Assembly (NCBI RefSeq): GCF_030408575.1
Contig: NZ_CP047047.1
Location: 1,909,991-1,973,990 of the forward strand
Length of the DNA stretch: 64,000 bases
Direction: 5' to 3'
Source of the DNA: Corynebacterium auris
Lineage (GTDB): Bacteria > Actinomycetota > Actinomycetes > Mycobacteriales > Mycobacteriaceae
Positions 44,929 to 54,493 of this stretch are shown here, in pieces (positions within the stretch are counted from its first letter, which is position 1; every line of letters begins with the position of its first letter). Made by a program: the position numbers and the translations under genes. Under the pieces are notes generated by a model, which was given only the letters and a program-made list of their open reading frames with translations, did not search any database and had not been told where the DNA came from.

Positions 44929-46355
44929 AGGATCTCGCCCGGGGTGTAACCGGCGGCGTCGGGGTGGGCGTCGACAAGCGCCTGGATGCGCGCGAGCACG
45001 GCGTCGACCTGGGACTCGGCGGCGCCGATGAAGGCGTGGCGGTCGGCGAGCGCGGCATCGAGCGCCGCTTTGTCGAGGGGGAGGCGCTCGTCGGCGGCGA
45101 GGCGCTCAATGAGGTTCTGCTCCGCGCCGTTTTCGCGCATGTCCAGCGCCATCGCGACGGCGTGCTCCTTGATCACCTCGTGGGCGGTCTCGCGGCCGAC
45201 CCCGGCGCGCACCGCCGCCATGAGGATCCGGGTGGTGGCCAAGAACGGCAGGTAGCGGTCGAGCTCCCGGTTGATCATGGCCGGGAAGGCTCCGAACTCG
45301 TCGAGCACCGTCAGGAAGGTCTCCAGCTGGCCGTCGATGGCGAAGAAGGCGTCTGGCAGCGCGACGCGGCGCACGACTGAGCAGAACACGTCGCCCTCGT
45401 TCCACTGCTGGCCGGCAAGGTCCGCGACCATCGTGAGGTAACCGCGCAGGATGACCTGGAAGCCGCCGACGCGCTCACAGGAGCGCGCGTTCATCTTGTG
45501 GGGCATGGCAGAGGAGCCCACCTGGCCCTCCTTGAAACCCTCCGTGACCGTCTCGTTGCCGGCCATGAGACGGATCGTGGTGGCCAGCGAGGACGGCCCG
45601 GCACCCAACTGGACGAGGGCCGAGATGGCGTCGAAGTCGAGGCTGCGGGGGTAGACCTGGCCCACCGAGTCGAAGGTGCGGGCGAAGCCGAGGTGGCGGG
45701 CGATCTGGCCCTCGAGCTGCGTAAGTTTCGCCTCGTCGCCGCCCATGAGGTCGAGCATGTCCTGGGCGGTGCCCATCGGGCCCTTGATGCCGCGCAGCGG
45801 GTAGGCGGCCAGCAGCTGTTCGATGCGCTCGACGGCGAGGAGGATCTCGTCCGCCGCCGAGGCGAAGCGCTTGCCCAGCGTGGTGGCCTGCGCCGCGACG
45901 TTGTGAGAGCGGCCCGCCATGACCAGGGACGTGTACTGCTCGGCGCGGTTGCCCACCGCCTTGAGCAGGGCGACCGACTTGTCGCGCGTCAGCTCAAGCG
46001 CGCGGACGATCTGCAGCTGCTCGACGTTCTCGGTGAGGTCGCGGCTGGTCATCCCCTTGTGGATGTGCTCGTGGCCGGCCAGCGCGTTGAACTCCTCGAT
46101 GCGCGCCTTCACGTCGTGCCGGGTGACCTTCTCGCGCTCGGCGATCGAGGCCAGGTCCACCTGATCGAGGACCTCCTCGTAGGCCGCGATGGCCTCGTCC
46201 GGAATGTCCACGCCGAGGCCCTGCTGGGCCTTCATCACCGCGACCCAGAGCTGGCGCTCCAGGATGATCTTGTGCTCGGCGCTCCACAGCGTCGCCATCT
46301 CGGGCGAGGCGTAGCGGTGGGACAGGACGTTCGCGTTCATCGGTTTTTCAGCCAC
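44925..46355 (-). CDS. purB: Adenylosuccinate lyase
   Basis: PurB splits succinyl-AICAR and adenylosuccinate, serving both purine synthesis and AMP formation. The 476-residue fumarase-superfamily protein has TSRDLTENVEQLQ, AGRSHNVAAQATTLGKR and the signature loop GSSAMPHKMNARSCERV. GTG 46355 is used here; ATG 46340 is possible. A TAATAAG stretch directly upstream could be a -10 for a leaderless message. Confidence 0.96.
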   Translation of the reverse strand: MAEKPMNANVLSHRYASPEMATLWSAEHKIILERQLWVAVMKAQQGLGVDIPDEAIAAYEEVLDQVDLASIAEREKVTRHDVKARIEEFNALAGHEHIHKGMTSRDLTENVEQLQIVRALELTRDKSVALLKAVGNRAEQYTSLVMAGRSHNVAAQATTLGKRFASAADEILLAVERIEQLLAAYPLRGIKGPMGTAQDMLDLMGGDEAKLTQLEGQIARHLGFARTFDSVGQVYPRSLDFDAISALVQLGAGPSSLATTIRLMAGNETVTEGFKEGQVGSSAMPHKMNARSCERVGGFQVILRGYLTMVADLAGQQWNEGDVFCSVVRRVALPDAFFAIDGQLETFLTVLDEFGAFPAMINRELDRYLPFLATTRILMAAVRAGVGRETAHEVIKEHAVAMALDMRENGAEQNLIERLAADERLPLDKAALDAALADRHAFIGAAESQVDAVLARIQALVDAHPDAAGYTPGEIL

Positions 46356-46526
46356 GCCGCTTATTATCGCACGTCAGCCTCAACGAATGAACTGGTCCGC
46401 ACTTTCACCCCAACGCCCTCGAATTTGCGGGGGCGGCGGGACCATGTGAGATCCCCCGTGAACGAGGCGTCACCCGCCGCGCTACACAGCGCTCGCGTGA
46501 CGACGCCTATACCGCTCGAGCAGGAG

Positions 46527-46784
46527 CTACTTACAACTTCCCCTTTCGAACCCGCGGGACATTCCGACGAGGACAGTGAAAACAAAGACAGCCGAAGCAA
46601 TGCCCATGAGCGTCGCAGAGGCTGCGGTTTCCGGCAGCACGTATGCAACGCCAATGAGCAAGAAAAGCATCACACTCAGCCCGAGGGATGCGCTCTGTGC
46701 GGGAGCCGAACCACGCCACGCTCCAACAACCACGAGCACAACAAGCACCATCGCCAGAAAAATAGCCAAGCGTAGTTCCTGCAT
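46527..46784 (-). CDS. Small membrane protein with three predicted segments
   Basis: The 85-residue product is hydrophobic, with segments at about 5-22, 32-51 and 57-76 and a basic C-terminal tail (RGFERGSCK). The composition is typical of a real membrane protein, but the ribosome site is weak and no family is recognised. It is the last ordinary-looking gene before the rearranged region. Confidence 0.55.
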   Translation of the reverse strand: MQELRLAIFLAMVLVVLVVVGAWRGSAPAQSASLGLSVMLFLLIGVAYVLPETAASATLMGIASAVFVFTVLVGMSRGFERGSCK

Positions 46785-47161
46785 GACCGCTCACAAGAGG
46801 AAAGCCCGAATGCAACAGATGCAGCTGCTTCCGCTTCTCACCGAATGCTCTTATGTCGCCTGTTTGCGATGGTCCAAATGTAGCCCATTTTCGTGTGTCT
46901 ATTAGCCCACCTGACGTTCAGCGTTGATCCACCGTTGCCACCTTCTCGGCCGACGATACGGCGGCTGGCGCCCGTGTTCGTGAAAATTTTCGAGTGACGG
47001 ACGACACGATCAATCGCACCCTGCTCAAACGTCTCCAGCACACGCCAGATTTCGCATCTACTCAAACCGCACAAAACCGGGGACAATTCATTCCACGCCA
47101 ATTTTTTCCGCAACCTGAGCAGGGGGCAGATCTGCCAGCCGCGTCAACCCTTTAGATGGTA
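46785..47161. other. Region without a supported gene
   Basis: An open frame on the minus strand (46838-47113) encodes a Cys/Arg/Trp-mixed 91-residue sequence with no recognised motif or ribosome site. I see no clear repeat, tRNA or promoter here. It may be the remains of the former chromosome end beside the inserted region. Confidence 0.4.
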
Positions 47162-47383
47162 TTAAGATATCTGGTTTGCTTTTTCGAGAAACTCTGATGG
47201 AAGGATCAAGGAAGCATTTACGAACTCGATACCAACAACTTTTCCATTTTCATCAACGTCTATCTCTATTTCTCCTTCCATTCCTTCTGCGGTTACTGCG
47301 GATATCTGCTGTTCCGGAAGGGCACCTGACTGCGTGATGGTTAGATAGGCTGCATCAGCTTCTGGGTCATAATCAAAATCCAT
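47162..47383 (-). CDS. DUF2283-family protein (candidate immunity/antitoxin)
   Basis: The 73-residue protein starts DFDYDPEADAAYLTI and contains EIEIDVDENGKVVGIEFVNAS, the DUF2283 pattern. These small proteins often sit beside DUF4258 genes and are considered antitoxin-like partners. Here its ATG lies two bases past the stop of a secreted protein ending in a DUF4258-like domain, so they are translationally coupled. It has no signal peptide and would act in the cytoplasm. Confidence 0.85.
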   Translation of the reverse strand: MDFDYDPEADAAYLTITQSGALPEQQISAVTAEGMEGEIEIDVDENGKVVGIEFVNASLILPSEFLEKANQIS

Positions 47384-47385
47384 AG

Positions 47386-48195
47386 TTAGCCCCTCGTAAC
47401 GGTAATCACATTTCCGCTCACATTGTCGACAATAACTCGAATCCCGTTCCCGTTAAATACCGTAGTATTCCCGTTGCCCTTGCTTGGTCTGCCTGTTTTC
47501 ATAACGTGCTCAACCAGCTCTTTAGTAATCTTTCGCTTAGCCATCTGGGTCAATGCATGACGCGTGAGATGCCCACCCACGATGCCTAAGAATGGGATCC
47601 AGAAAAGATCTGCTACTACGGGAAACTGCGTGGAAGAAGTTGGTGCAACATGTTGAACTATCGCGCTTTGACGAATTTCATACCACGTTTTAACTGGGGT
47701 CCCTGTCACATCTACGGCCCAAGGGGCGTCAAGGGTGCCTATGATACGCCCTTCGTTATCTCGAACCGCGACTCCACCATCGGGCAAGGAAACCAGAGTC
47801 ACATCATCAGGAAATAAGAATTCGAACTCGCCATTAGATTCTAGGCTAGGAATGTGAATCAGAGATCGGAATGCCCCTCCCCCTTCATTCGTAACTGCAA
47901 TGGAAGCACCGCTAGAAGAGGTTGAGTATTCATCCAACCCTAAAGAGTCAAGTTCTTTATTGGGAAGGTCAAGAGAGACTTCATTGCCGCCTATCGTCGA
48001 TGCCCTTACAACCCCAGAATCAATTGAAACTTGACCTTCCAGCTCCGGAGAGTCTGTCTGAAGTCTCGGAGAGACTACCTGAAGCGCCGACCCAAACTCG
48101 CGGGCAACTCTATCAGCACTGTTAGCAAAGGCCACTGGAATACCTGAAAAAGCTACAGCGAAACCGGTGACCATAGCAATGAATCTTCTTTTCAA
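47386..48195 (-). CDS. Secreted protein with C-terminal DUF4258-like (toxin-like) domain
   Basis: The 269-residue protein starts, in my reading, at TTG 48195 after an AGAGG site, giving a signal peptide (1-26, KRRF basic head, cleavage near AFA-NS). The middle (27-190) is beta-rich with no known family. A hydrophobic stretch (about 190-207) precedes the C-terminal 62 residues, which read HALTQMAKRKITKELVEHV, then VFNGNGIRVIVDN and NVITVTRG. This is the DUF4258 layout: N-terminal His, a helix, then three strands ending in VITV. DUF4258 is linked to RelE-like or toxin folds. GTG 48243 is an alternative start. A DUF2283 gene follows. Base composition is lower in GC than in housekeeping genes nearby. 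Confidence 0.75.
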   Translation of the reverse strand: MKRRFIAMVTGFAVAFSGIPVAFANSADRVAREFGSALQVVSPRLQTDSPELEGQVSIDSGVVRASTIGGNEVSLDLPNKELDSLGLDEYSTSSSGASIAVTNEGGGAFRSLIHIPSLESNGEFEFLFPDDVTLVSLPDGGVAVRDNEGRIIGTLDAPWAVDVTGTPVKTWYEIRQSAIVQHVAPTSSTQFPVVADLFWIPFLGIVGGHLTRHALTQMAKRKITKELVEHVMKTGRPSKGNGNTTVFNGNGIRVIVDNVSGNVITVTRG

Positions 48196-48327
48196 ATCCG
48201 CTACCTCTCGTGAAGGGGGGTTGGCGGGAAAATTTAGCACCACCCCAGGTGACTGTTGGAAAGATTAGCAGCTCAAGCCAGCTTATGCACGCAACTGAAC
48301 CGTCCCAGGTTTTGTTCCGTTTGAATA

Positions 48328-48605
48328 GATGGGAAAATCCCGAGTATCCCGAAAGGTTTGAATAGGATGCGACAGATCGTGCGGTCCGTTTGATTGAGGA
48401 TCGCATCCTGGAGGAGAGTATTTCTCTTCAAAGTGCGTGCACGTCCGTCGCCCCGAGGCTGGGGGTATCGTGGAACACTGCCCGTCAATTGGTGCAGCAG
48501 GCTCGCCGTGATGGTTATGTCCAGCGGGCCGAGGAAGACATCATTGCAGAAAATGCGCGGCTACGGCGGGAAAACCAAAAGTTGCGCGACTCCAACAAGT
48601 TGCGG
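48328..48605 (+). pseudogene. IS3-family orfA remnant
   Basis: The frame reads YPERFE, a TAG stop near 48361, then DATDRAVRLIEDRILEE, a helix-turn-helix (APRLGVSWNTARQLV) and a coiled-coil-like AEEDIIAENARLRRENQKL, as in IS3-family OrfA. It is cut after NKLR at about 48600, where the IS256 remnant begins. With an internal stop and no OrfB it is dead. Confidence 0.8.
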
Positions 48606-48697
48606 TCAAGTCCACGGTGGTGGTGTATCTGCCTTTCGATAAGAACAAGCAGGATGACGGTGTCAGGGGCCGTCACGAGCTCGGTGCTGGCGTGGAC

Positions 48698-49673
48698 TCA
48701 TGCAACCTCCTGAGTGGATTCGCCGGCATCAATGACGGTGGCTGTCATCATCGTCTTGGTCTGTTCGAGACTGGTGAGCGACATGTAGCGTTTCTGCTGG
48801 ATCCTTCTCACTCGTGTTGCTCGGCGAGTACCGCCCCGACCAGACGCACGACGGCGTCGCGGTTGGGGAAGATCCCCACGACGTCGGTGCGGCGTCTGAT
48901 CTCCCGGTTGAGCCTTTCGGTGGGGTTGTTTGACCACACCTTCGTCCACACCGCTTTCGGGGCGTTCGTAAACGCCAACAGATCGTCCAAGGATTCCTCC
49001 AGGTAATCCGCCACATGGGGGAACTTCTGCTGGCAAAACTCGACAACGTCTCGGGCCTGGTCCCACACAGCCTGGGCGTCGGGTTGCTGGAAGATCGTGT
49101 GAAACATCGCCGACAGCGTCGGCCACTTAGGTTTTCGGCACCATCGATGATGAGGTTCTTCGCGAAATGGGTGCGGCACCGCTGCCAGGACGCGTTGGGC
49201 AGGCAGTCACCCACAGCGGTGTGGATGCCCAGGTGGGCGTCACTGGTGACCAGGTACACCTGATCCAGGCCCCGGGCTTTCAGATCACGGAAGAACCCGG
49301 TCCACGACGCGGCCGATTCCGCGGTGGCGACCTGCATACCAAGCAACTCCCGGTACCCGTCGGCATTAACCCCGGTGGCCAGCAGCACGCTGGTTTTCAC
49401 GACGCGCCCACCTTCACGCACTTCTCACTCGTCAGCGCGTCGCAGGAAACATAGAGGTAGGGGCCGGTGTCCAACGGGCGGGTGCGGAAGTCTTCGACCA
49501 TCACGTCGAGTTCTTTGGCCATGGTAGACACCTGCGACTTCGATAGGTTGGTGATCCCGAGGGTGGCGACCAGGTCGTTCATGCGGCGGGTGGAGACCCC
49601 CTGTGAGGTAGCAGGTGGCTACGACGGTAGCCAGGGCGCGTTCTGCTCGTGAGCGGCGCTCCAACAACCAGTC
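48698..49673 (-). pseudogene. IS256-family transposase remnant, frameshifted and truncated
   Basis: On the minus strand consecutive pieces in different frames spell one Mutator-type transposase: a start fragment near 49670-49580, MNDLVATLGITNLSKSQVS (49582-49397), then VLLATGVNADGYRELLG to CRTHFAKNLI (to about 49140), then MFHTIFQQPDAQAVWDQA through NNPTERLNREI to the end (49110-48698). At least three frameshifts separate them and the true N-terminus is missing. It belongs to a different IS256 subgroup than the intact element at 7.5 kb. Confidence 0.88.
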
Positions 49674-49939
49674 GGGGAAGAATTGTGTCTGATCTGATGT
49701 AGTTGGTCCGGTTCGGCTTGGGAAGTAGGCCGTGTTGGCGGCCTGTTTTGGTCCGTTTCAGCGCGCAAAATTAGGCCACTTCCCCATGTGGCTGTGACTG
49801 GTGTGGCCCCTTTTTTGGATAGAGAAAGGGCCATGCCGATAACCATCCCCCAGTAGGTTTCTGTTCCTGAGAAATGTCCCGCCTTCGTTTATTCGCGAGG
49901 TCTGGGACGTGGATGTTTCAGGAAAGGACCAGAAAGTAG

Positions 49940-50530
49940 ATGACGATCAGCATGACCACGATCGAAACTATCAGGCAGCTCGATGACGAGGGAATGTCCA
50001 GACGAGCGATTGCCAAAGCGGTAAACGTGGCGCGGGCCACGGTCGATAAGTACGTCAATCAGGAAGATTTCAGCCCCACCCCGCCGGTGACGGTGCGTAA
50101 ACCCGGCTCGATCGTGCTGGGTGAGACGCTGTGCGCCGTGATTGATGGTTGGTGTGAGAATGATCAGCGCATGCCGCGAAAGCAGCGCCACACCGCGCGA
50201 CGCATTTGTGACCGCCTCGTCGACGAGCACGGATATACCGGCTCGTATTCCCCGGTTCAGCGCTACGTCAAGCAGTGGAAACAGGACCACAAATCCCTAG
50301 GGGATGGGTTCATGGAGTTGGAATGGTCACCTGGGGTCATCCAGGTCGATTTCGGCCAGGCCGAGGTCGTTGTGGCGGGAACTGCTAAGGTGGTGCACCT
50401 TTTGGTGGTGACGTTTCCGTATTCGAATATGCGGTTTTGCAGGGCGTTCGCCGGAGAGACCGCCGAGTGCGTTATCACCGGCCTGTTAGACGTCATCGAC
50501 ACCGGACCTGACCCCCTGTTGGTGGACATA
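49940..50530 (+). pseudogene. istA: istA N-terminal half (IS21 transposase)
   Basis: The 197-residue piece has the N-terminal helix-turn-helix (RQLDDEGMSRRAIAKAVNVARATVDKYV) and the start of the DDE domain (ELEWSPGVIQVDFGQAEV with the first Asp). The frame ends in foreign sequence a few codons after PDPLL where an IS3 element is inserted. The gene resumes at about 51830. Confidence 0.9.
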
Positions 50531-50573
50531 GGCTAGCCCCGGTTGACAGCCGGAGGAAGGTAGTCTCAGTTCA

Positions 50574-50878
50574 TGCCTCGTAAGTCCTACTCTGAGGAGT
50601 TCAAGCGCGACGCGGTCGCGATGTATGAAGACACAGACGGTGTGTCTGTTAATTCGGTTGCTCATGATCTCGGTGTTAACCGTGGCAGTCTCGCTGCCTG
50701 GGTTACGCGCTATGGCACGGGCAAAAAAGCCCGCGCGATGGATGCTGCAGCTCGAGCCCGAAAAGCGTCGGATTCGGAGCGGATCCGACAGCTCGAGAAG
50801 CACAACCGGCTTCTTGAAGAAGAGCGAGATGTCCTTCGCAAGGCGGCGCAGTATTGTGCGAAAGAGATGGGCTTGTGA
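50574..50878 (+). CDS. IS3-family OrfA (helix-turn-helix protein)
   Basis: The 101-residue protein MPRKSYSEEFKRDAVAMYED has the OrfA helix-turn-helix and a C-terminal leucine-zipper-like stretch (SERIRQLEKHNRLLEEERDVL). The frame is intact. It would normally be joined to OrfB by frameshifting, but orfB here is broken. Confidence 0.9.
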
Positions 50879-51788
50879 TCCGCTTTACGTTCATCTGGGA
50901 CCATCGCACCGAGTTGTCGGTGTTTTCGGTCACACGGATGTGCGACGTGCTGAAGGTGCAGCGATCTTCCTAGTACACGTGGAAAAACACGCAGGCCGCG
51001 CGCCGTTAGAAGGTTGTTGACGATGCTGTTCTCGGTGCTCGTATCCGCACTGTGTTCACCGACGAATACGGACTCTACGGAGCCGAGCGCATCGCCGCGG
51101 TGTTGAACGATTCTGATTCGGGGGCGCATGAGGTGGTCAATCACAAACGCGTTGCACGCATCATGAAGGCCATGGGCATCCAGGGGTTCACGAAGAAACG
51201 CCGCGTGCGCACCAGTGTGGCAGATGCTGGCCGCAGTGTCTTTGCCGGGTTCTTGTTCGCAGGCAGTTTCATGCCCCGGCGCCGAATCGCGTGCTTGTCG
51301 GCGACATTACCTACCTGCCGGTATCCGGTGGCGGCACTATGTATCTTGCCACCGTGATCGATTGTTATTCCCGCAGGCTGGTGGGATTTTCTATTGCTTG
51401 CCACATGCGCGTCGATCTGGTTATCGATGCGTTGGACTCAGCGCGGCGCGCCCGGGGCAGTCTGAAAGGAGCGATTTTTCATTCAGATCACGGCAGTGTC
51501 TATACCTCGAAGGCATTTCGCTCACGATGCACGATGCTAGGGGTGACCCAATCGATGGGGGCGGTGGGAACAAGCGCAGACAACGCGCTGGCGGAGTCGT
51601 TCAACGCGACAGTAAAACGCGAGGTGCTGCACAACCGGACATGCTTCGACTCGATGCTGCACGCCAGACGGGACGTCTTCGCCTGGTGTGTGCGCTACAA
51701 CCAGAAACGCAGACACTCATGGTGCGATTATCTCTCGCCCATCGAGTACGAAAACCGCACCTGCGGTAAACTCACCCCGACCGCATAA
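50875..51788 (+). pseudogene. IS3-family orfB, broken by stops and a frameshift
   Basis: Starting from VIRFTFIW, the frame meets TAG codons near 50971 and 51007, continues with RIRTVFTDEYGLYGAERIAAVLND, and shifts frame near 51260-51290. The second part holds the DDE core: LVGDITYLPV, FHSDHGSVYTS and SADNALAESFNATVKRE, ending in RRHSWCDYLSPIEYEN. The catalytic residues are present but the gene cannot make a full protein as read. Confidence 0.88.
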
Positions 51789-51829
51789 GTTCAATTCCCT
51801 GTGTCCACTTTCCAGGGGTCGGGCCCGCC

Positions 51830-52753
51830 GCCGGCGGGGTGCCGACTGAGATGGTCTTCGACAACGCCACCGCCATTGGGCGCCGCTTGGGCACCACCGT
51901 GGTGGAATCCGAACTCTTCGCCGCGTTTAAGGCGCACTATCGGACGAAGGCTCGCTACTGCAACCCGTACTCGGGCCATGAGAAAGGCAACGTGGAAAAC
52001 GCGGTCGGTTTCATCCGGCGCAACCTGTGTGTACCTGTGCCTGAAGTAGCCAGCCTGGCGGAGCTAAACGACTATCTCAGCTCCGGGTGCGCCGCGTTTG
52101 CCCACCAGATCCACTACAAAAAGTCGGCCACGATCGCGGAGCTATTCCAACAGGATCAGCAAGCGCTCAAAGCGTGCCCGTCGGTGAGGTTTAACCCGGT
52201 GCGCTTCGAAGTGCGCCGCACCGATAAGACCGGGGTCGTCACAGTCGGCGGCAATCGCTACCTTGTGGGCCCTGCCTGGGCGGGAAGGCAAGTCACGGTG
52301 GAGCTATCGCATGACACCGTCACCGTCTTAGACGACAACACCCGACGCATCGTCGCACTGCCACGAGTCTTCGGCACCACAGAGGAAACGGTGATCAACC
52401 CGCTGAGTGTTTTGCCTTCGCTGGCGAAAAAGCCCGGGGCGTGGGCGAACTCACCACTTCGCCGCCACATGCCGGACGCTGTCGTGGGCTATCTCGACGC
52501 AGCAGATGCGACAACCCGCAGAGAGTTTTTCACCCACGCCGAAACCACCGCCACAGAATGCGGATTCGACACCACCGTCACCGCTGCCGCGGCACTGCTG
52601 GAAACCAACGCGACACCGACCGGGCCACACCTCGGCATCGCCGCACGCTACAGCGCCCCACCACCAACACAGCACGCGCGAGCAAATCTCACCACCTACG
52701 ATCAGCTGCTCGCCACCAGCACCACCACACCTGATCATGTGGAGGCGACCTAA
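51830..52753 (+). pseudogene. istA: istA C-terminal part (IS21 transposase)
   Basis: The frame resumes with AGGVPTEMVFDNATAI (second Asp) and GHEKGNVENAVGFIRRN (Glu), then the C-terminal Mu-type beta-barrel region. It matches the continuation of the piece ending near 50530. istB starts two bases after the stop. Confidence 0.9.
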
Positions 52754-52754
52754 A

Positions 52755-53496
52755 ATGAGCACCGACACCACCAACAACAAAGACCGCGTGGTGACACTCG
52801 GTCGCCAGCTCTACCTCACCACCGCAGTGCTACGCGAATGCGCAGACCATGCCACCCCACGCCAGTGCGACATACTCATTGAGCTTTTCGAAGCTGAACT
52901 TGAATCCAGATCCGCATCTAGAGCGCGCCGCCTGCTACACCGAGCACGAATCCCGGTACGAAAAACTCTCGACAACTACGACTGGTCCCCGGTAACTCTG
53001 CCCGCCGACATCACCCGCGAACACCTCACCACCCTCGACTTCCTCAACGGATGTGAAGACCTCGTCTTCTACGGTGATGTCGGCACCGGCAAAACACACC
53101 TCGCCATCGCCCTGGTCACCGCGGCATGTCTCAGAGGCACTCCTGCAAGGTTTTTCACCGCCGCCAGCCTGGTCGACCATCTGCGCAACGCAAAACTTGC
53201 CGGCAAACTCGACAAAGAACTAGCAGCCCTCGGCAAAAACGAACTGCTCGTCATCGATGAACTCGGCTACATCCCAATCGACACCGACGGGGCGAGGCTT
53301 TTATTCCAAGCCATCGCCGATGCCTACGAACAACGCAGCCTCATCATCACCACCAACCTCGCGTTTTCCCAATGTGGGCCACGTCTTCGGCAGCGACGAC
53401 ATGGCAGCCGCCGCAATCGACCGCATCGTCCACCACGGCCGCATGATCACCTTCACCGGCCAGTCCTACCGCATGGCAAACGCCCTCATGAAATAA
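52755..53496 (+). pseudogene. istB: istB ATPase of IS21 with a single-base frameshift
   Basis: The gene encodes the AAA+ helper of IS21 transposition: Walker A YGDVGTGKTHLAIAL, Walker B ELLVIDELGYIPI and sensor ITTNLAFSQ. At about 53372 an extra base throws the frame into a long unrelated tail. The +1 frame continues WGHVFGSDDMAAAAIDRI through GQSYRMANALMK, the normal IstB end. It is inactive unless the extra base is a sequencing error. Confidence 0.88.
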
Positions 53497-53568
53497 CCCA
53501 AAAACCCAGCAACGCCCAAACAGCCCAAAACCACGCCACCCCGGCCTAAAAAACCGCGCCGAAACAGC

Positions 53569-53864
53569 CTACAACAACTTGACAAAACACAGGCGAAACG
53601 CATCCCGGCCGATGTCGTAGCCGGCGTCGAGAGCCGCGACATAGGCACGCCTGTAGCCCCACCTGCGATGGGAATCGGCGAAGTCATTAACCCACCGACG
53701 AAGGTCGTCGTGTTTAACAACCGAGGGATCAAGCATTGCCGCTTCGCGTTGGGCGCGCATCCGGCAATAGGACGAGCGTGACAGCCCGACTACGGCGCAT
53801 GAAAGACGCTGTGAATACCCCTTGCCGATGAGGTAATCCACCGCGTCGTGGCGTCGCTTCGGGC
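53569..53864 (-). pseudogene. IS3-family orfB, N-terminal fragment
   Basis: The minus strand encodes DYLIGKGYSQRLSCAVVGLSRSSYC and VNDFADSHRRWGYRRAYV, the helix-turn-helix start of an IS3-type OrfB. The frame ends after about 90 residues where the IS21 right end begins, so the DDE domain is missing. Its orfA is directly upstream. Confidence 0.85.
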
Positions 53865-54146
53865 TTAGAATTTTGTCTCGGCCAGCTCCTTGAGAGCAGC
53901 CTTTTCCAACTCGGACTGGCCGAGAAGGGTTGTGAGCTTGCTGTTTTCTTCGCGCAGACGCTTAAGCTCCCGTGCTTCGCTGCGGGTCATGGCACCGTAG
54001 TCGCGGCGCCAACGAGACAACGTCGCCTCAGATACGCCAATCTCACGGCAGATCTCAGCGTTAGTCTTGCCCTGCTTTGTGAGCCGATCAGCCTTCTCAC
54101 AACGAACAACGATCTGCTCACCGGTGTGCTTCGTGAACTTCTTCAT
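53865..54146 (-). CDS. IS3-family OrfA of a truncated element
   Basis: The 93-residue OrfA has a helix-turn-helix (LTKQGKTNAEICREIGVSEATLSRWRRDYG) and a coiled-coil end (RELKRLREENSKLTTLLGQSELEKAALKELA). The frame is intact, but OrfB downstream is cut by the IS21 element, so the IS is not mobile by itself. Confidence 0.85.
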   Translation of the reverse strand: MKKFTKHTGEQIVVRCEKADRLTKQGKTNAEICREIGVSEATLSRWRRDYGAMTRSEARELKRLREENSKLTTLLGQSELEKAALKELAETKF

Positions 54147-54431
54147 CGCCCACGGATTCTTCCTGATCCGTTTGGATCGATCAGGCAGACACTCAAATCA
54201 CCCGGTCCTAAAAACCCCGCCCACTCCAAGGGCGATGAAGAAAGCGAGCCAGAAGAAGGGGGTGTTGAGGCCGCGCGTGTACATCATCGTGTCAATGAGC
54301 CCTGGCCCTACGTGGACACGGCCGTGGGCACGGTGAGGTCCGGTGTGTGGCGCTCAGCGTGCCCGCAGTGACCTGCTCAGCGCGGTGTTACGTTGCGCGG
54401 GGGTCTTGACAATTCACTGGTGCTTTCTAGA
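54147..54431. other. Region without a supported gene
   Basis: Between the IS3 remnant and the siderophore operon I see no complete gene, tRNA or inverted repeat. Short open frames on both strands have no recognisable sequence. It probably contains the left end of the IS3 element and debris. Confidence 0.4.
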
Positions 54432-54450
54432 ATAGGAGTGCCTATCCTAA
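54432..54450. promoter_or_regulatory. DtxR-type iron box upstream of the siderophore ABC operon
   Basis: On the minus strand these 19 bases read TTAGGATAGGCACTCCTAT, close to the DtxR consensus TTAGGTTAGSCTAACCTAA: the left half fits almost fully, the right half partly. It lies 43 bases before the ATG of the binding-protein gene. Iron repression by DtxR is therefore likely. Confidence 0.72.
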
Positions 54451-54493
54451 GTGAATTAGGTGATGTCAGTGTTGTCGAATGATTGGTGGGTTT

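Larger units (their letters stand above)
50531..51830 (+). mobile_element. IS3-family element inserted in istA
   Basis: The element holds orfA and orfB in the usual order. Its ends look like imperfect inverted repeats: GGCTAGCCCCGGTTGACAG on the left, and on the right, read inward, GGGCCCGACCCCTGGAAAG. The same right end recurs at 62609-62632 in inverted orientation. Ends are approximate. Confidence 0.78.
49740..53575 (+). mobile_element. IS21-family element interrupted by an IS3 insertion
   Basis: istA (in two pieces) and istB lie in the usual order. End regions are inverted: CCGTTTCAGCGCG followed by TTAGGC near 49750-49780 corresponds to the reverse of GCCTAAAAAACCGCGCCGAAAC near 53545-53567. 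A complete-length but decayed IS3 element (about 50531-51830) sits inside istA. The outer ends are approximate. Confidence 0.82.

Noticed and set aside
46838..47113. 91-codon minus-strand frame
   Set aside because: No ribosome site, motif or gene-like composition; possibly debris.
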